Assembly: GCA_902543245.1 (NCBI GenBank)
Contig: CACBXQ010000001.1
Coordinates: 1-64,000, forward strand
Direction of reading: 5' to 3'
Source: an uncultured Pelagibacteraceae bacterium
GTDB taxonomy: Bacteria; Pseudomonadota; Alphaproteobacteria; Pelagibacterales; Pelagibacteraceae
DNA length: 64,000 nt
Within the stretch, counting starts at the first letter, position 1; each line of letters begins with the position of its first letter. Both the position numbers and the translations under genes were made by a program. Below the pieces are notes generated by a model. The model was not told where the DNA came from. It did not search any database and worked only from the letters and a program-made list of their open reading frames with translations. Shown here piece by piece: positions 14,590-23,774 of this stretch.

Positions 14590-17280
14590 TTAACCTGTAT
14601 TTTTCATTGCGGCAGATATACCTGCTATTGATGCCATCATCGCATCATCTAATAATTTCTTATTGTGTGGTTTAATATTTTTAACTAGTAATTTTTTCAT
14701 TACTGTTGCTTGTAAAACATTCAATATTTCAGAATAAATGCCTCTTGCAATAAGAGAAGTTCTAAACTGTTTTCTAGCTTTTAGTATCTCATTTGGAGTA
14801 ATGTCTTTATTAAGTTTTTTGATAATTTCAAATTCTTTTCTTAATTTATCTCCAAGTTTTTTTAACTTTTCGTCAGCTAGATTATTTTCATAAATTTTAG
14901 AAACTTTTGGATCTACTTTTGAGATTACCATATCTAAAATATCCATAGTTGAATTAAAAAATGGCCAATGCCTTTCCATCTCAATTAACATATTCTTGTA
15001 TTTTTTAATTGATGATAAACTTAAAGCATCTGATGTTCCAAGCCATGCTGGCAACATAAGTCTTATCTGTGTCCATGCAAATACCCAAGGTATTGCTCTT
15101 AGACTTTGAATATTATCAACATTTTTTCTCTTAGATGGTCTTGAGCCAATTGAAAGTTTGCCAAGTGATACATGTGGTGTAACAGTTTTGAAATATCTAA
15201 TAAAATCAGAATTATCGTTAATATTATGTCTGTATGAATCTGTTGAAATTGATGTCATTTTTTCAATTAATTTTCTCCAACTTTCCTTTGGTTTTGGTGG
15301 AGGATTTAATGTAGCCTCCATTACAGCTCCTAAATAACTACAAAGATTATATTTTGCTAATGGTTCATAACCATATTTTTGCTGAATAACCTCACCTTGG
15401 TCTGTAATTCTAATTTTTGCATTTACAGATCCTGGTGGTTGGGATTTTAATGTAGCTTGAATTGGACCACCTCCTCTACCGGCTGATCCTCCTCGTCCAT
15501 GAAAAAAAATAATTTCTATTTTATATTTTTTACCTAATTGAGTTAATTCTTCTTGAAGTTTGTATTGGTGCCAACCTGCTGATAATTTACCGGCATCTTT
15601 ACTTGAGTCGGAATAACCAATCATTATCTCTTGCTCATTTTTGATGTATTTTCTGTACCATTTTATTGAAAAAAGTGAGTCCATTGTTGATTTTGCATTT
15701 TTTAAATCATCTAAGGTTTCAAAAAGTGGGACTACTCTTAATTTATTTTTAATACCTGCTTCTTTTTGCAAAAGAGAAACTGCCAAGATATCTGAGGCTT
15801 TAGATGTCATAGATATAACATAAGCCCCTAAACATTCTGGTGGTTCGTCTGCAAGTACTTTAAATGTTTTCCATACTTCTTTATTTTCTTTATTAGAAAT
15901 AATTTTATCTGAAAAAAATTTAGATTTAGAGGTAATTTTTGAAATTAGAAATTTTATTTTTCTTTGTTCTGTCCATTGATCATAGTTAGATTTTAATTTT
16001 TTTTTGACAACTTCTGAAATTACTTGGGTATGTCGTGAAGATTCTTGTCTAATGTCTAATCTTGCTAAATTTATTCCAAAACATTTTGCTCTCCTCATAA
16101 GGTCTAGTAATTCACCGCTCGCAATATTTTCACTTTGATTTTTTTCTAAAGACTCTCTTACTACTCTTAATGGTTTAAGGATTTCTTCCCTATTAGATAA
16201 AAGTTTTTTTTGGTCTAAGGGTTTGTTATGATTTAGATGTTGCTCTATATGTGTATGAGTTATTCTCATTTTATTTCTTAGAGGTCTTAAATAAACTCTA
16301 TAAGGTTCAAAAGTCTTCCCAGTAGAAAGACGAATTTTTTTTGAACATTTCTCCATTGAGTATGAACGAATTAATTTTGTAAGCGCTTTTTCATACAGTT
16401 TTGCTGCTTCCCAACGTGATAAGAGAATTACCTCTTTTGTAACAACTGAAGTAACATTAGGATTGCCATCTCTATCCCCTCCCATCCATGAACCAAATTC
16501 AATGGGATTAAAATTTTTTGGTAAACCTTTGCCCATATTCTTTACAAAAATTCCATTTAGTCTTCTATATACTTTTGGAATAGTTTCCCAAAGACTATCC
16601 TCAATTATAGCAAGTCCCCACCTTGCTTCTTCAGATGGTGTTGGCTTAGTTCTTTTTAATTCATCTGTATTCCATATTATTGATATTTCGTCATGTAACT
16701 GTTTATCTAGTATTTTAAGTTTTGAAGGATAACTTTTAAGCAAATCTCTTTGTTCTAAAATTTCGGTTAACTTATGATATTTTTGAATTAAAGTTCTTCT
16801 CTTTACTTCCGTTGGGTGCGCTGTAAGTACGATACCAATATGCATATTTTTAGCATAATTATAAATTTTATTTGATGAGATTGATTTTTTTTTAAAAAGA
16901 TTTTCGAAAATTTCTTCTATAAAAATATTTTTATTAGTTTTATTTGATTTTGTATTTTCAAACTCATCTAGTGTTCTTGAAGCATCAATTGACTCTGCTA
17001 AGTTTACAAAGTTCATAAAATGACCAAAGGCTCTGGTTAATTTAAAAATTTTTTCTGGACTTTGTTTATTAATTTCTAAAGATATTTTTTTAAATGGATC
17101 TTTTTTATTTTTTCCTAATATATTTGATTTTGAAAGTAACCTTATCTTTTCAACTAGTTTATAAAAATTTTCTCCTTCCTGTGTTTTGATAACTTTTCCT
17201 AAAATTGTTCCTAAAAGTCTTACATCATCTCTTAATGATTTTGTTGGTATCCTATCGTAATACAAGTCTCTTTTAATCAT
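14590..17280 (-). CDS. ppc: Phosphoenolpyruvate carboxylase
   Basis: Anaplerotic enzyme making oxaloacetate from PEP and bicarbonate. VLTAHPTEVKRRT contains the catalytic His155; GGDRDGNPNVT (about 268) and FFHGRGGSAGRGGGP (about 595) are the other active-site signatures. FGINLARLDIRQES (about 405) is the family block that binds PEP-related ligands. The 896 residues and the C-terminal ending NTG are as expected, since all known PEPCs end with a similar NTG. The gene is intact with no frameshift. No phosphorylation-type N-terminal Ser motif is evident. It is followed by ccdA on the same strand. Confidence 0.97.
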   Translation of the reverse strand: MIKRDLYYDRIPTKSLRDDVRLLGTILGKVIKTQEGENFYKLVEKIRLLSKSNILGKNKKDPFKKISLEINKQSPEKIFKLTRAFGHFMNFVNLAESIDASRTLDEFENTKSNKTNKNIFIEEIFENLFKKKSISSNKIYNYAKNMHIGIVLTAHPTEVKRRTLIQKYHKLTEILEQRDLLKSYPSKLKILDKQLHDEISIIWNTDELKRTKPTPSEEARWGLAIIEDSLWETIPKVYRRLNGIFVKNMGKGLPKNFNPIEFGSWMGGDRDGNPNVTSVVTKEVILLSRWEAAKLYEKALTKLIRSYSMEKCSKKIRLSTGKTFEPYRVYLRPLRNKMRITHTHIEQHLNHNKPLDQKKLLSNREEILKPLRVVRESLEKNQSENIASGELLDLMRRAKCFGINLARLDIRQESSRHTQVISEVVKKKLKSNYDQWTEQRKIKFLISKITSKSKFFSDKIISNKENKEVWKTFKVLADEPPECLGAYVISMTSKASDILAVSLLQKEAGIKNKLRVVPLFETLDDLKNAKSTMDSLFSIKWYRKYIKNEQEIMIGYSDSSKDAGKLSAGWHQYKLQEELTQLGKKYKIEIIFFHGRGGSAGRGGGPIQATLKSQPPGSVNAKIRITDQGEVIQQKYGYEPLAKYNLCSYLGAVMEATLNPPPKPKESWRKLIEKMTSISTDSYRHNINDNSDFIRYFKTVTPHVSLGKLSIGSRPSKRKNVDNIQSLRAIPWVFAWTQIRLMLPAWLGTSDALSLSSIKKYKNMLIEMERHWPFFNSTMDILDMVISKVDPKVSKIYENNLADEKLKKLGDKLRKEFEIIKKLNKDITPNEILKARKQFRTSLIARGIYSEILNVLQATVMKKLLVKNIKPHNKKLLDDAMMASIAGISAAMKNTG

Positions 17281-17303
17281 GAATTGATTATATCAGATTT
17301 AAA

Positions 17304-18149
17304 TTAAAAATTATTGATTACTTTATGTCTCTGTTCACCTAATTTATCAATTCCAAGGGTAACTTCTTCACCTCCTTTTAAAAATCTAGGAGGTTTCATG
17401 TTTTCACCAACACCTGGGGGAGTTCCTGTGCAACAAATATCCCCTGGAAGCAAAGTCATGCAATGGCTCATGTAGGAAACTAATTGTGTAATGTTAAATA
17501 TCATTTCTTTAGTATTACCAGTTTGCATTCTTTCTCCATTTACATCTAAGAACATATTTAAATTTTGATGATCTGGTAATTCATCTGTGGTCATTATAAA
17601 TGGTCCGATTGGCCCGAAAGTATCAAAGCCTTTACCTTTATCCCAACCTCCTCCTTTTTTTTTCTGAAAATGTCTTTCGCTAACATCATTTACTAAAAAA
17701 AAACCTAAAACATGTTGCATTGCATTTTCTTCTGAAACATATTTTGCAGTCTTTCCAATAACAAATCCTATTTCAACTTCCCAATCTGTGTTTACTGAAT
17801 TTTTTGGTATCTCAATATTGTCATTGGGTCCTGACAAGCTAGTAGTGAATTTAGAAAAAATAATTGGCTCTTTAGGAATTGGCATATTTTGTTCAATTGC
17901 ATGATCTCTATAATTTAAGCCAATGCCTATAAATTTAGAAGGATTAGAAACACATGGTCCAACTCTTAAATTTTTATCTAGAGTTGGCAGGTCTTTAATT
18001 ATAATTTTTTTAATTTCCTCAATAGTATTAAAGTTTAATGTGTTTGGATTAAAATCCTTAATTATAGATGATAAATCTTTGTAATTTCCATCTTCGTCAA
18101 TAACTACTGGTTTCTCTTTACCTGTTTCTCCAATCCTTGCTAATTTCAT
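17304..18149 (-). CDS. Fumarylacetoacetate hydrolase family protein
   Basis: I choose the ATG at 18149 (281 residues, MKLARIGETGKEKPVVID), because the 23 residues upstream of it are out of character and the preceding 38-codon gene ends there. FIGIGLNYRDHAIEQNMPIP (about 70-89), then IIFSKF, then NTDWEVEIGFVIGK (about 122) with its metal-ligand Glu pair, are FAH signatures. LLPGDICCTGTPPGVGE (about 235) is the other conserved block. The family cleaves C-C bonds in 2,4-diketo acids; the closest pattern is 2,4-diketo-3-deoxy-fuconate hydrolase or 2-keto-4-pentenoate hydratase. Its operon with an aldehyde dehydrogenase suggests sugar-acid or aromatic-intermediate breakdown. Confidence 0.88.
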   Translation of the reverse strand: MKLARIGETGKEKPVVIDEDGNYKDLSSIIKDFNPNTLNFNTIEEIKKIIIKDLPTLDKNLRVGPCVSNPSKFIGIGLNYRDHAIEQNMPIPKEPIIFSKFTTSLSGPNDNIEIPKNSVNTDWEVEIGFVIGKTAKYVSEENAMQHVLGFFLVNDVSERHFQKKKGGGWDKGKGFDTFGPIGPFIMTTDELPDHQNLNMFLDVNGERMQTGNTKEMIFNITQLVSYMSHCMTLLPGDICCTGTPPGVGENMKPPRFLKGGEEVTLGIDKLGEQRHKVINNF

Positions 18150-18262
18150 TTTATTATGATTACTATAACAACAATTAATAAAGCAGCAGCATAATAAAAA
18201 GGCATAGTTTTTCTCCATTTACTAAGTATTTTTGACGCTTTTTTTGCAGATTTCTTGCTCAT
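18146..18262 (-). CDS. 38-residue single-pass membrane peptide
   Basis: An ORF of 38 codons running from ATG 18262 to TGA 18146. Its product has a strongly basic N-terminal half (Lys/Arg-rich, with SKKSAKKASKILSKWRKT) and a hydrophobic C-terminal half (FYYAAALLIVVIVIII), the arrangement of a positive-inside membrane peptide. The stop overlaps the FAH-family start in ATGA form, and it begins just 4 bases after the aldehyde dehydrogenase stop. That makes translational coupling within a three-gene unit very likely. There is no family assignment. The tight spacing and clear topology are the reasons I think it is real. Confidence 0.6.
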   Translation of the reverse strand: MSKKSAKKASKILSKWRKTMPFYYAAALLIVVIVIIIK

Positions 18263-18265
18263 AAT

Positions 18266-19708
18266 TTATCCTTTAATTCCTAAATGTGTGTATTTAACAT
18301 TTAAATAATCTTTTATTGCCATTGAACCACCTTCTCTTCCATAACCACTTTGCTTAATTCCTCCAAATGGAGCTTCAGCAATTGCAACAAAACCTGTGTT
18401 AACGGCTACAGTGCCAGTCTCCATTAATTCTGAAGCTTTATGAGCCTTTTCCATAGAATTTGTGCATATATAACTGCACAATCCTAATTCATGATTGTTA
18501 GCTCTTTCAACTACTTCTTCAAATGATTTGAAGGATAACATAGGCACCAAGGGTCCAAAAGGTTCTTGTTTCATAATTGTAAAGTTATCTTGAATATCGT
18601 CGAAAACTGTTGGTTCATAAAAAAAACCTTTATTAAATTCTGAAGGTCTTTTTCCTCCCAATAAAACTTTTGCACCTTCTTTTTTTGTTGTTTCAACTAA
18701 TTCTTCGACTTCGTTTAATCTTTTTTTTGTTGTCAAAGGACCCAATTGTGTTTCTGGGTCTAAGCCATTTCCTATTTTCAATTTTTTTGTTTTTTCAATA
18801 AATAAATTTATAAATTCGTCTTTTTTTGTATCTTGAATATAAAACCTATTTGGCGAAATGCATACCTGACCGTTATTCCTAAATTTGGCACTAATTGCTA
18901 TGTCTGTAGCTTTTTGAATATCAGCATCATCAAAAACTATAAATGGAGAGTGTCCAGACAACTCCATTGTAACTCTTTGAACTTTATCAGCAGCTTGCTT
19001 TAATATTAACTTGCCAACTCTTGAGGATCCAGTAATTGATATTTTTTTTATTATATCTGAAGATATAAGTTGTTGTGCAATAGTTGGTGGATCACCAGAC
19101 AGAAGATTAACCACTCCCGGTGGAACACCGCACTCTCTACATATATCAACTAATTCCATAATGACACCTGGTGTAATTACATCAGGTTTAATAATAACTG
19201 AACATCCTGCAGCTAGAGCTGTAGAAATTTTTCTTGATGAAAGTACCAAAGGGAAATTCCATGGTGACAGAGCAGCAACTACGCCTATCGGTTGATAGTA
19301 AACATGAACTCTTGTGTCTTTAAATCTACTCTCAACAGTTTGTCCATAAATTCTTTTTGTTTCCTCTGCATTCCATTCAAATATATCAGCTGAACCATTT
19401 ACTTCCGCTAATCCCTCTGTTAATGGTTTTCCAACCTCTAATGCCATCCATTTCGCTAGGACATCTTTTTTTTCTCGTATCCTATCTGCTATTCTTCTTA
19501 TAATGTAAGATCTCTCCCAAGCAGGGGTATTTTTCCAAATATTTAATCCATTTTCTGCTGATTGAAGCGCTTTACTTACATCTTCCGGTGATGCTTTTGA
19601 AGCGTTACCAATAATTTCTTCATTAGCTGGATTAATTACTTCATAAGTTTCTTTGTTTGAAGACTCTTGCCACTTACCATTTATAAATTGACCAAATTCT
19701 TTATACAT
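18266..19708 (-). CDS. NAD(P)-dependent aldehyde dehydrogenase
   Basis: 480 residues, single ALDH domain. SPWNFPLVLSSRKIS (about 148) is the cofactor/Rossmann region, ITGSSRVGKLI (about 225) the nucleotide loop, VTMELSGHSPFIVFDDAD (about 246) has the general-base Glu, and NNGQVCISPNRFYI (about 279) the catalytic Cys. The conserved C-terminal KQSGYGREGG is present near 457. It resembles succinate-semialdehyde or alpha-ketoglutarate-semialdehyde dehydrogenases, but betaine-aldehyde type substrates cannot be excluded. It shares a unit with the 38-residue membrane peptide and the FAH-family hydrolase, so the substrate is probably an aldehyde from a sugar-acid or similar pathway. Confidence 0.93.
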   Translation of the reverse strand: MYKEFGQFINGKWQESSNKETYEVINPANEEIIGNASKASPEDVSKALQSAENGLNIWKNTPAWERSYIIRRIADRIREKKDVLAKWMALEVGKPLTEGLAEVNGSADIFEWNAEETKRIYGQTVESRFKDTRVHVYYQPIGVVAALSPWNFPLVLSSRKISTALAAGCSVIIKPDVITPGVIMELVDICRECGVPPGVVNLLSGDPPTIAQQLISSDIIKKISITGSSRVGKLILKQAADKVQRVTMELSGHSPFIVFDDADIQKATDIAISAKFRNNGQVCISPNRFYIQDTKKDEFINLFIEKTKKLKIGNGLDPETQLGPLTTKKRLNEVEELVETTKKEGAKVLLGGKRPSEFNKGFFYEPTVFDDIQDNFTIMKQEPFGPLVPMLSFKSFEEVVERANNHELGLCSYICTNSMEKAHKASELMETGTVAVNTGFVAIAEAPFGGIKQSGYGREGGSMAIKDYLNVKYTHLGIKG

Positions 19709-19762
19709 ATTTTATTTAATTTAGAATATATTTTTAAAAAGCATGATAGTTTATTTATTCTA

Positions 19763-20620
19763 ATGGTCAAACTTTTTCCGATTATATTCATTGTTCTTTG
19801 GTCTTCTGCATTTGTTACCACAAAACCAATTGTTAATAATAGTGATCCTTTTTCAGCTTTAGCATTTAGATTTCTGTTTGTTGCAATAGGTTTTTTTCTT
19901 TTTTCACTGTACGAAAAAAAAAAGATTTTAATAAAAAAAAACTTTTTATTAAATAGTCTTGGAACTGGCGTTCTATTTCATGGCTTCTATTTAGGAGGAG
20001 TCTTTTATTCAGTATTTGTTGGGCTGCCAGTTAATGTTGCAGCATTAATCGTAACGCTCCAGCCTGTATTAACTAATGCACTAGCAGGTAAATTTTTAAA
20101 TGAAAAAGTTCAACTACAGCAATGGTTAGGTGTTATGTTAGGTTTTGTTGGCGCTACTCTAGTAATAGGATTCGATATTGGAGAAGATCTTCCAATGGAT
20201 GGTATAGTTGCAGTGATAATTTCATTAATTGCAATAACTGCATCAACTATATGGCAAAAGAAAGTTAGTAATGATGTTCCATTATCAGTTAACAACATGT
20301 ATCAGGCAATTGGAGCGATTATTTTTCATTTAATAATTATATTTTTGTTTTTTGATAAACCATTTCTAAATATAACATCTGAGTTTTTATTTGCGATGAG
20401 TCATCAAATAATACTAGTATCTTTTGGTGCATTCTCTATTTTAATGTATTTGATAAAAACAAATACTGCTAGCAAAACTGTTTCATTATTTTTTTTAATC
20501 CCTTGTGTAACAGCTTTAATGTCCTGGTACTTTTTAGAGGAAATATTAACTAATATTGATGTGGTAGGCTTTTTTATAGCTTCTATTGGGGTATATATAT
20601 CAAATTATAAAAAAAATTAA
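19763..20620 (+). CDS. EamA/DMT-superfamily permease (first of two)
   Basis: Start at ATG 19763 (285 residues, MVKLFPIIFIVLWSSAFVTT). The sequence upstream is not transporter-like, and its N-terminal part would overlap the divergent aldehyde dehydrogenase. Two EamA repeats of about five helices each can be traced: the first to about residue 140, with ALIVTLQPVLTNALAGKFLN (about 96) followed by EKVQLQQWLG, and the second with SLFFLIPCVTALMSWYFLEE near 239. The protein is likely a small-molecule exporter of unknown substrate. It is convergent with a second DMT permease, with only 4 bases between the stops. Confidence 0.9.
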   Translation: MVKLFPIIFIVLWSSAFVTTKPIVNNSDPFSALAFRFLFVAIGFFLFSLYEKKKILIKKNFLLNSLGTGVLFHGFYLGGVFYSVFVGLPVNVAALIVTLQPVLTNALAGKFLNEKVQLQQWLGVMLGFVGATLVIGFDIGEDLPMDGIVAVIISLIAITASTIWQKKVSNDVPLSVNNMYQAIGAIIFHLIIIFLFFDKPFLNITSEFLFAMSHQIILVSFGAFSILMYLIKTNTASKTVSLFFLIPCVTALMSWYFLEEILTNIDVVGFFIASIGVYISNYKKN

Positions 20621-20624
20621 AAAA

Positions 20625-21518
20625 TTATATTTTTTTTATTTTAAAATTGTCTGATCTTTTAACTAAATAAATTCCAATTACTACAGCAATCACAGCAACT
20701 AAAACTTTTGGCGTAATTAATTCACCTAAGAATATGTAGCTCAATATAATTCCAAATATTGGAATTAAATAAGAAACCTGAGACTGAAAAATTAAACCAT
20801 TATTTTTTAAAATTCTAAATCTTAATAACCAAGCTAGGCCTGTGGACACAAAACCCAAATAAATTACTGAAATTGTTGACTCTATACTTGGTGTGGCACT
20901 CCAAGGTTTTTCTAAAACGGCAGTAATAGGAATTAATATTATTACTGCCCAAATTAATATAGAGCCTGTTACATTTTCGTTTTTTTTATTACTAATTTTT
21001 AGTGTTAATACGCCCCCAATAACATAGCAGGTAGACCCGATTAATATCAATAATGCTGATATGAAATTATTATCATTTATGAGTAAATTATCAGAGAATA
21101 AATATACTATTCCAGAAAATCCTAAAACTATACCTATTGTTTTATAAAAATTAAATTTTTCATTTTTCGTAAAAAAATGTCCTAAAATTGTAGAGCTTAA
21201 TGGAGTTGTAGACATTAAGATTGCCGCTAAATTACTTTGAACATTCTTAACACCATAAGCAATAAGGAAAAAAGGTACTACCAAATTTATAAATCCAATT
21301 AAAGCAAACCACATACAATCTTTTGAAAAAGCTTCAATTTTAATTTTTTTAAAAAAGCATAACATTATTACTGGTAAGGATCCTAACAAAACTCTTAAAA
21401 AAGCTATAGTCACTGGTCCAAATGAATTTGTGGCAATTTTAATATTAAAAAAAGCAGATGCCCATATTAAAGATAAAATTATAAGAAGTATGTAATCAGT
21501 TAAGTTAGGTTGTCTCAT
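20625..21518 (-). CDS. EamA/DMT-superfamily permease (second of two)
   Basis: 297 residues, about ten membrane helices in two EamA repeats. ILSLIWASAFFNIKIATNSF (14-33) opens repeat 1; LAAILMSTTPLSSTILGHFF (about 96-115) is its conserved third-helix block, and FQSQVSYLIPIFGIILSYIF the equivalent in repeat 2 (about 244). Substrate unknown; family members move amino acids, drugs or metabolites. ATG 21518 overlaps the stop of the YbaK-type gene as ATGA, so the two are translationally coupled. It is not close in sequence to the convergent permease at 19763-20620. Confidence 0.9.
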   Translation of the reverse strand: MRQPNLTDYILLIILSLIWASAFFNIKIATNSFGPVTIAFLRVLLGSLPVIMLCFFKKIKIEAFSKDCMWFALIGFINLVVPFFLIAYGVKNVQSNLAAILMSTTPLSSTILGHFFTKNEKFNFYKTIGIVLGFSGIVYLFSDNLLINDNNFISALLILIGSTCYVIGGVLTLKISNKKNENVTGSILIWAVIILIPITAVLEKPWSATPSIESTISVIYLGFVSTGLAWLLRFRILKNNGLIFQSQVSYLIPIFGIILSYIFLGELITPKVLVAVIAVVIGIYLVKRSDNFKIKKI

Positions 21519-21997
21519 TCTATAATTTCCTCAACCTTTCCATTTGTAATTTTTTTAAGGTCTGAAAAATTAATTTTAAAAATACAATTTGGATGTCCTG
21601 CTGCTGCATAAATATTTTTATACCTATCAAGTGATTTATCAATAAGTATATCCATTTTTTCAATTAGCCCAATTGGAGATACGCCGCCAATTGTATAACC
21701 AGTCTTTATTTTAACTTCTTCTGCATTTGCCATATGCAAATTTTTATTTCTTATGATTTTTTTAACTTTATTTAATGAACATTTTTTATCTCCAGCCACT
21801 AAACACATTAGAAAAGTTTCATTAGTTTTAAAAACTAAAGATTTGACAATCGCTCCCACTTCACAACTTAGTGAATTTGCAGCATCTATAGCTGTTCTTG
21901 CAGTTTTATCTAATACTTGAATTTCTAAAGTACTATCAAAGTTACTTAATGCTTTTGATGCTCTTTTAACTGGTTCTTTATTTAGAATATTATTCAT
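21515..21997 (-). CDS. YbaK/EbsC-type aminoacyl-tRNA deacylase
   Basis: I place the start at ATG 21997 (160 residues), because the 28 residues from the ATG at 22081 lack any family feature. DKTARTAIDAANSLSCEVGA (about 31-50) followed by IVKSLVFK, MCLVAGDKKCSLNKV (about 66) and TGYTIGGVSPIGL (about 101) are the YbaK/ProX deacylase signatures, including the conserved Lys and the GGVSP loop. Such enzymes hydrolyse mischarged tRNA such as Cys-tRNA(Pro) or Ala-tRNA(Pro). Specificity cannot be settled here. Its coupling to a DMT permease is not obviously meaningful. Confidence 0.9.
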   Translation of the reverse strand: MNNILNKEPVKRASKALSNFDSTLEIQVLDKTARTAIDAANSLSCEVGAIVKSLVFKTNETFLMCLVAGDKKCSLNKVKKIIRNKNLHMANAEEVKIKTGYTIGGVSPIGLIEKMDILIDKSLDRYKNIYAAAGHPNCIFKINFSDLKKITNGKVEEIIE

Positions 21998-22133
21998 ACA
22001 ACTATAAATTGATTGATAAATGTAATTTCTTAAGATTATATCATGCTTAAAATGCATAGGAGATATATTGATAATAAGCAATATTAATTTATCTGCATTT
22101 GGTAATTAGGTAGATAATTTAAAAGGAGAAAAT

Positions 22134-23540
22134 ATGAGTGCATCAAAAGTTTTAAAACAAATGAAAGATAAAGAAGTTGAATACGTAGATTTAAGATTTA
22201 CTGATCCTAGAGGAAAATTACAACACTTAACAATGGACGCAACTATAGTTGATGATGAAATGTTGAATGATGGAGTTTTTTTTGACGGCTCATCAATTGC
22301 TGGATGGAAAGCAATTAATGAATCAGACATGATATTAAAACCCGATCTATCAAGAACAGTAATGGATCCTTTTACTTCTCATAATACTCTTATTGTATTT
22401 TGTGATATTTTAGATGCTATTAAAAAAACTCCTTATGAAAGAGATCCTAGAGGAATTGCAAAAAAAGCAGAAGCATACCTAAAAAAATCTGGTGTTGGAG
22501 ATAGAGCTTATTTTGGACCTGAACCTGAATTTTTTGTTTTTGATGATGTAAGAATTAAAAATGATATGAACGAGACTAGTTTTAGTATTGATAGTGCTGA
22601 AGGGCCTTACAACTCAGGAAAAAAATATGAAAATGGAAATATGGGCCACAGACCTGGTATAAAAGGAGGTTACTTTCCAGTGCCACCAGTTGATAGTGCT
22701 CAGGATATGCGGGGAGAATACTTAAAAGGATTAAGAGACGTAGGAATTAAAGTTGAAAAACATCACCACGAAGTTGCTCCTAGTCAACATGAGCTAGGTA
22801 TGTATTTTGGTACATTAGTTGACCAAGCAGATAATGTTCAACTTTATAAATATGTTGTTCAAATGGTTTCTCATTCATTTGGAAAAACAGCAACATTTAT
22901 GCCTAAACCTGTTAAAGGCGATAATGGATCTGGAATGCATACACACCAATCTATTTGGAAGGGAAAAACACCAGTTTTTTCTGGAAATAAATATTCTGGG
23001 CTTTCTCAAACTGCATTATATTATATAGGTGGTATTTTAAAACATGCGAAAGCTATTAATGCTTTTGCAAACGCAACAACAAATAGTTATAAAAGATTAA
23101 TTCCAGGATTTGAAGCTCCAGTATTGCTTGCTTACTCTGCAAGAAATAGGTCTGCATCCTGTAGAATTCCAATCACATTAAGTAAAAATGGTGCAAGATG
23201 TGAAATTAGATTTCCAGATGCATCAGGTAATCCTTATTTAACATTTGCTTCAATGTTAATGGCAGGACTTGATGGCATAAAAAATAAAATTGATCCAGGA
23301 AAATCTTTTGATAAAGATTTATACTCTTTGTCAGAAAAAGAATTAAAAAAAGTTCCAACCGTTTGTGGTTCGCTCAGAGAAGCAATGGAAAGTTTAGATA
23401 AAGATAGAAAATTTTTAACTCAAGGAAATGTTTTCACCGATGACCAAATCGATGCATACATTGCTTTAAAGTTTGAAGAAATACATAACTTTGAACACAC
23501 CCCTCATCCAATTGAGTTTGATATGTACTATAGCTGTTAA
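22134..23540 (+). CDS. glnA: Glutamine synthetase, type I
   Basis: 468-residue ATP-dependent glutamine synthetase, a dodecamer that is the main ammonium assimilation step. DGVFFDGSSIAGWKAINESD (46-65) and AYFGPEPEFFVFDDV (about 125) match the N-terminal and active-site strands. FMPKPVKGDNGSGMHTHQSI (about 254) is the ATP/Glu region, and NRSASCRIP (about 338) the adenylated-loop region. DKDLYSLSEKELKKVP places the adenylylation Tyr near residue 397, so control by GlnE-type modification is likely. The start is preceded by AAAAGGAGAAAAT, a strong ribosome binding site. A GC-rich hairpin follows the stop. Confidence 0.97.
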   Translation: MSASKVLKQMKDKEVEYVDLRFTDPRGKLQHLTMDATIVDDEMLNDGVFFDGSSIAGWKAINESDMILKPDLSRTVMDPFTSHNTLIVFCDILDAIKKTPYERDPRGIAKKAEAYLKKSGVGDRAYFGPEPEFFVFDDVRIKNDMNETSFSIDSAEGPYNSGKKYENGNMGHRPGIKGGYFPVPPVDSAQDMRGEYLKGLRDVGIKVEKHHHEVAPSQHELGMYFGTLVDQADNVQLYKYVVQMVSHSFGKTATFMPKPVKGDNGSGMHTHQSIWKGKTPVFSGNKYSGLSQTALYYIGGILKHAKAINAFANATTNSYKRLIPGFEAPVLLAYSARNRSASCRIPITLSKNGARCEIRFPDASGNPYLTFASMLMAGLDGIKNKIDPGKSFDKDLYSLSEKELKKVPTVCGSLREAMESLDKDRKFLTQGNVFTDDQIDAYIALKFEEIHNFEHTPHPIEFDMYYSC

Positions 23541-23548
23541 ATTAGCTT

Positions 23549-23716
23549 TTATCTGGTAGAAGCAACTTTGTTTCTACCAGATCCTTTTTTAACAACATAT
23601 TTTTGAGTACCATTTGCACCTACATTAACTGACTTAATAAGGGATCTGAAAAAAGACATTCTTTTTTCTTTTTTCTCAGCGGTAGAATGTAAATTTCTAA
23701 GCTCAAATTTATTCAT
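23549..23716 (-). CDS. 55-residue basic protein of unknown function
   Basis: An ORF on the minus strand from ATG 23716 to TAA 23549 codes for a very basic peptide (KKEKRMSFFRSLIKSVN in the middle, YVVKKGSGRNK near the C-terminus). It has no membrane segment and no cysteine. It lies between the suf operon and glnA, on the suf strand. Its last codons coincide with the hairpin that ends glnA, so coding potential and terminator share the same bases. The ORF is short and unrecognised, so it could be chance. The high lysine content and end-to-end fit in an otherwise empty 230-base gap make it a fair candidate. Confidence 0.45.
   Translation of the reverse strand: MNKFELRNLHSTAEKKEKRMSFFRSLIKSVNVGANGTQKYVVKKGSGRNKVASTR
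23551..23590 (+). terminator. Rho-independent terminator of glnA
   Basis: ATCTGGTAGAA and TTCTACCAGAT form a perfect 11-bp stem with a 10-base loop, 11 bases after the glnA stop. It is followed by CCTTTTTT. The stem is much richer in G+C than its surroundings. The same hairpin lies at the 3' end of the minus-strand 55-codon ORF, so it may act in both directions. Confidence 0.85.
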
Positions 23717-23774
23717 AAGAAGATATTATAACAGGTATGCAATTATTGCAATTCAGGTATGCTCAAAATGGATA

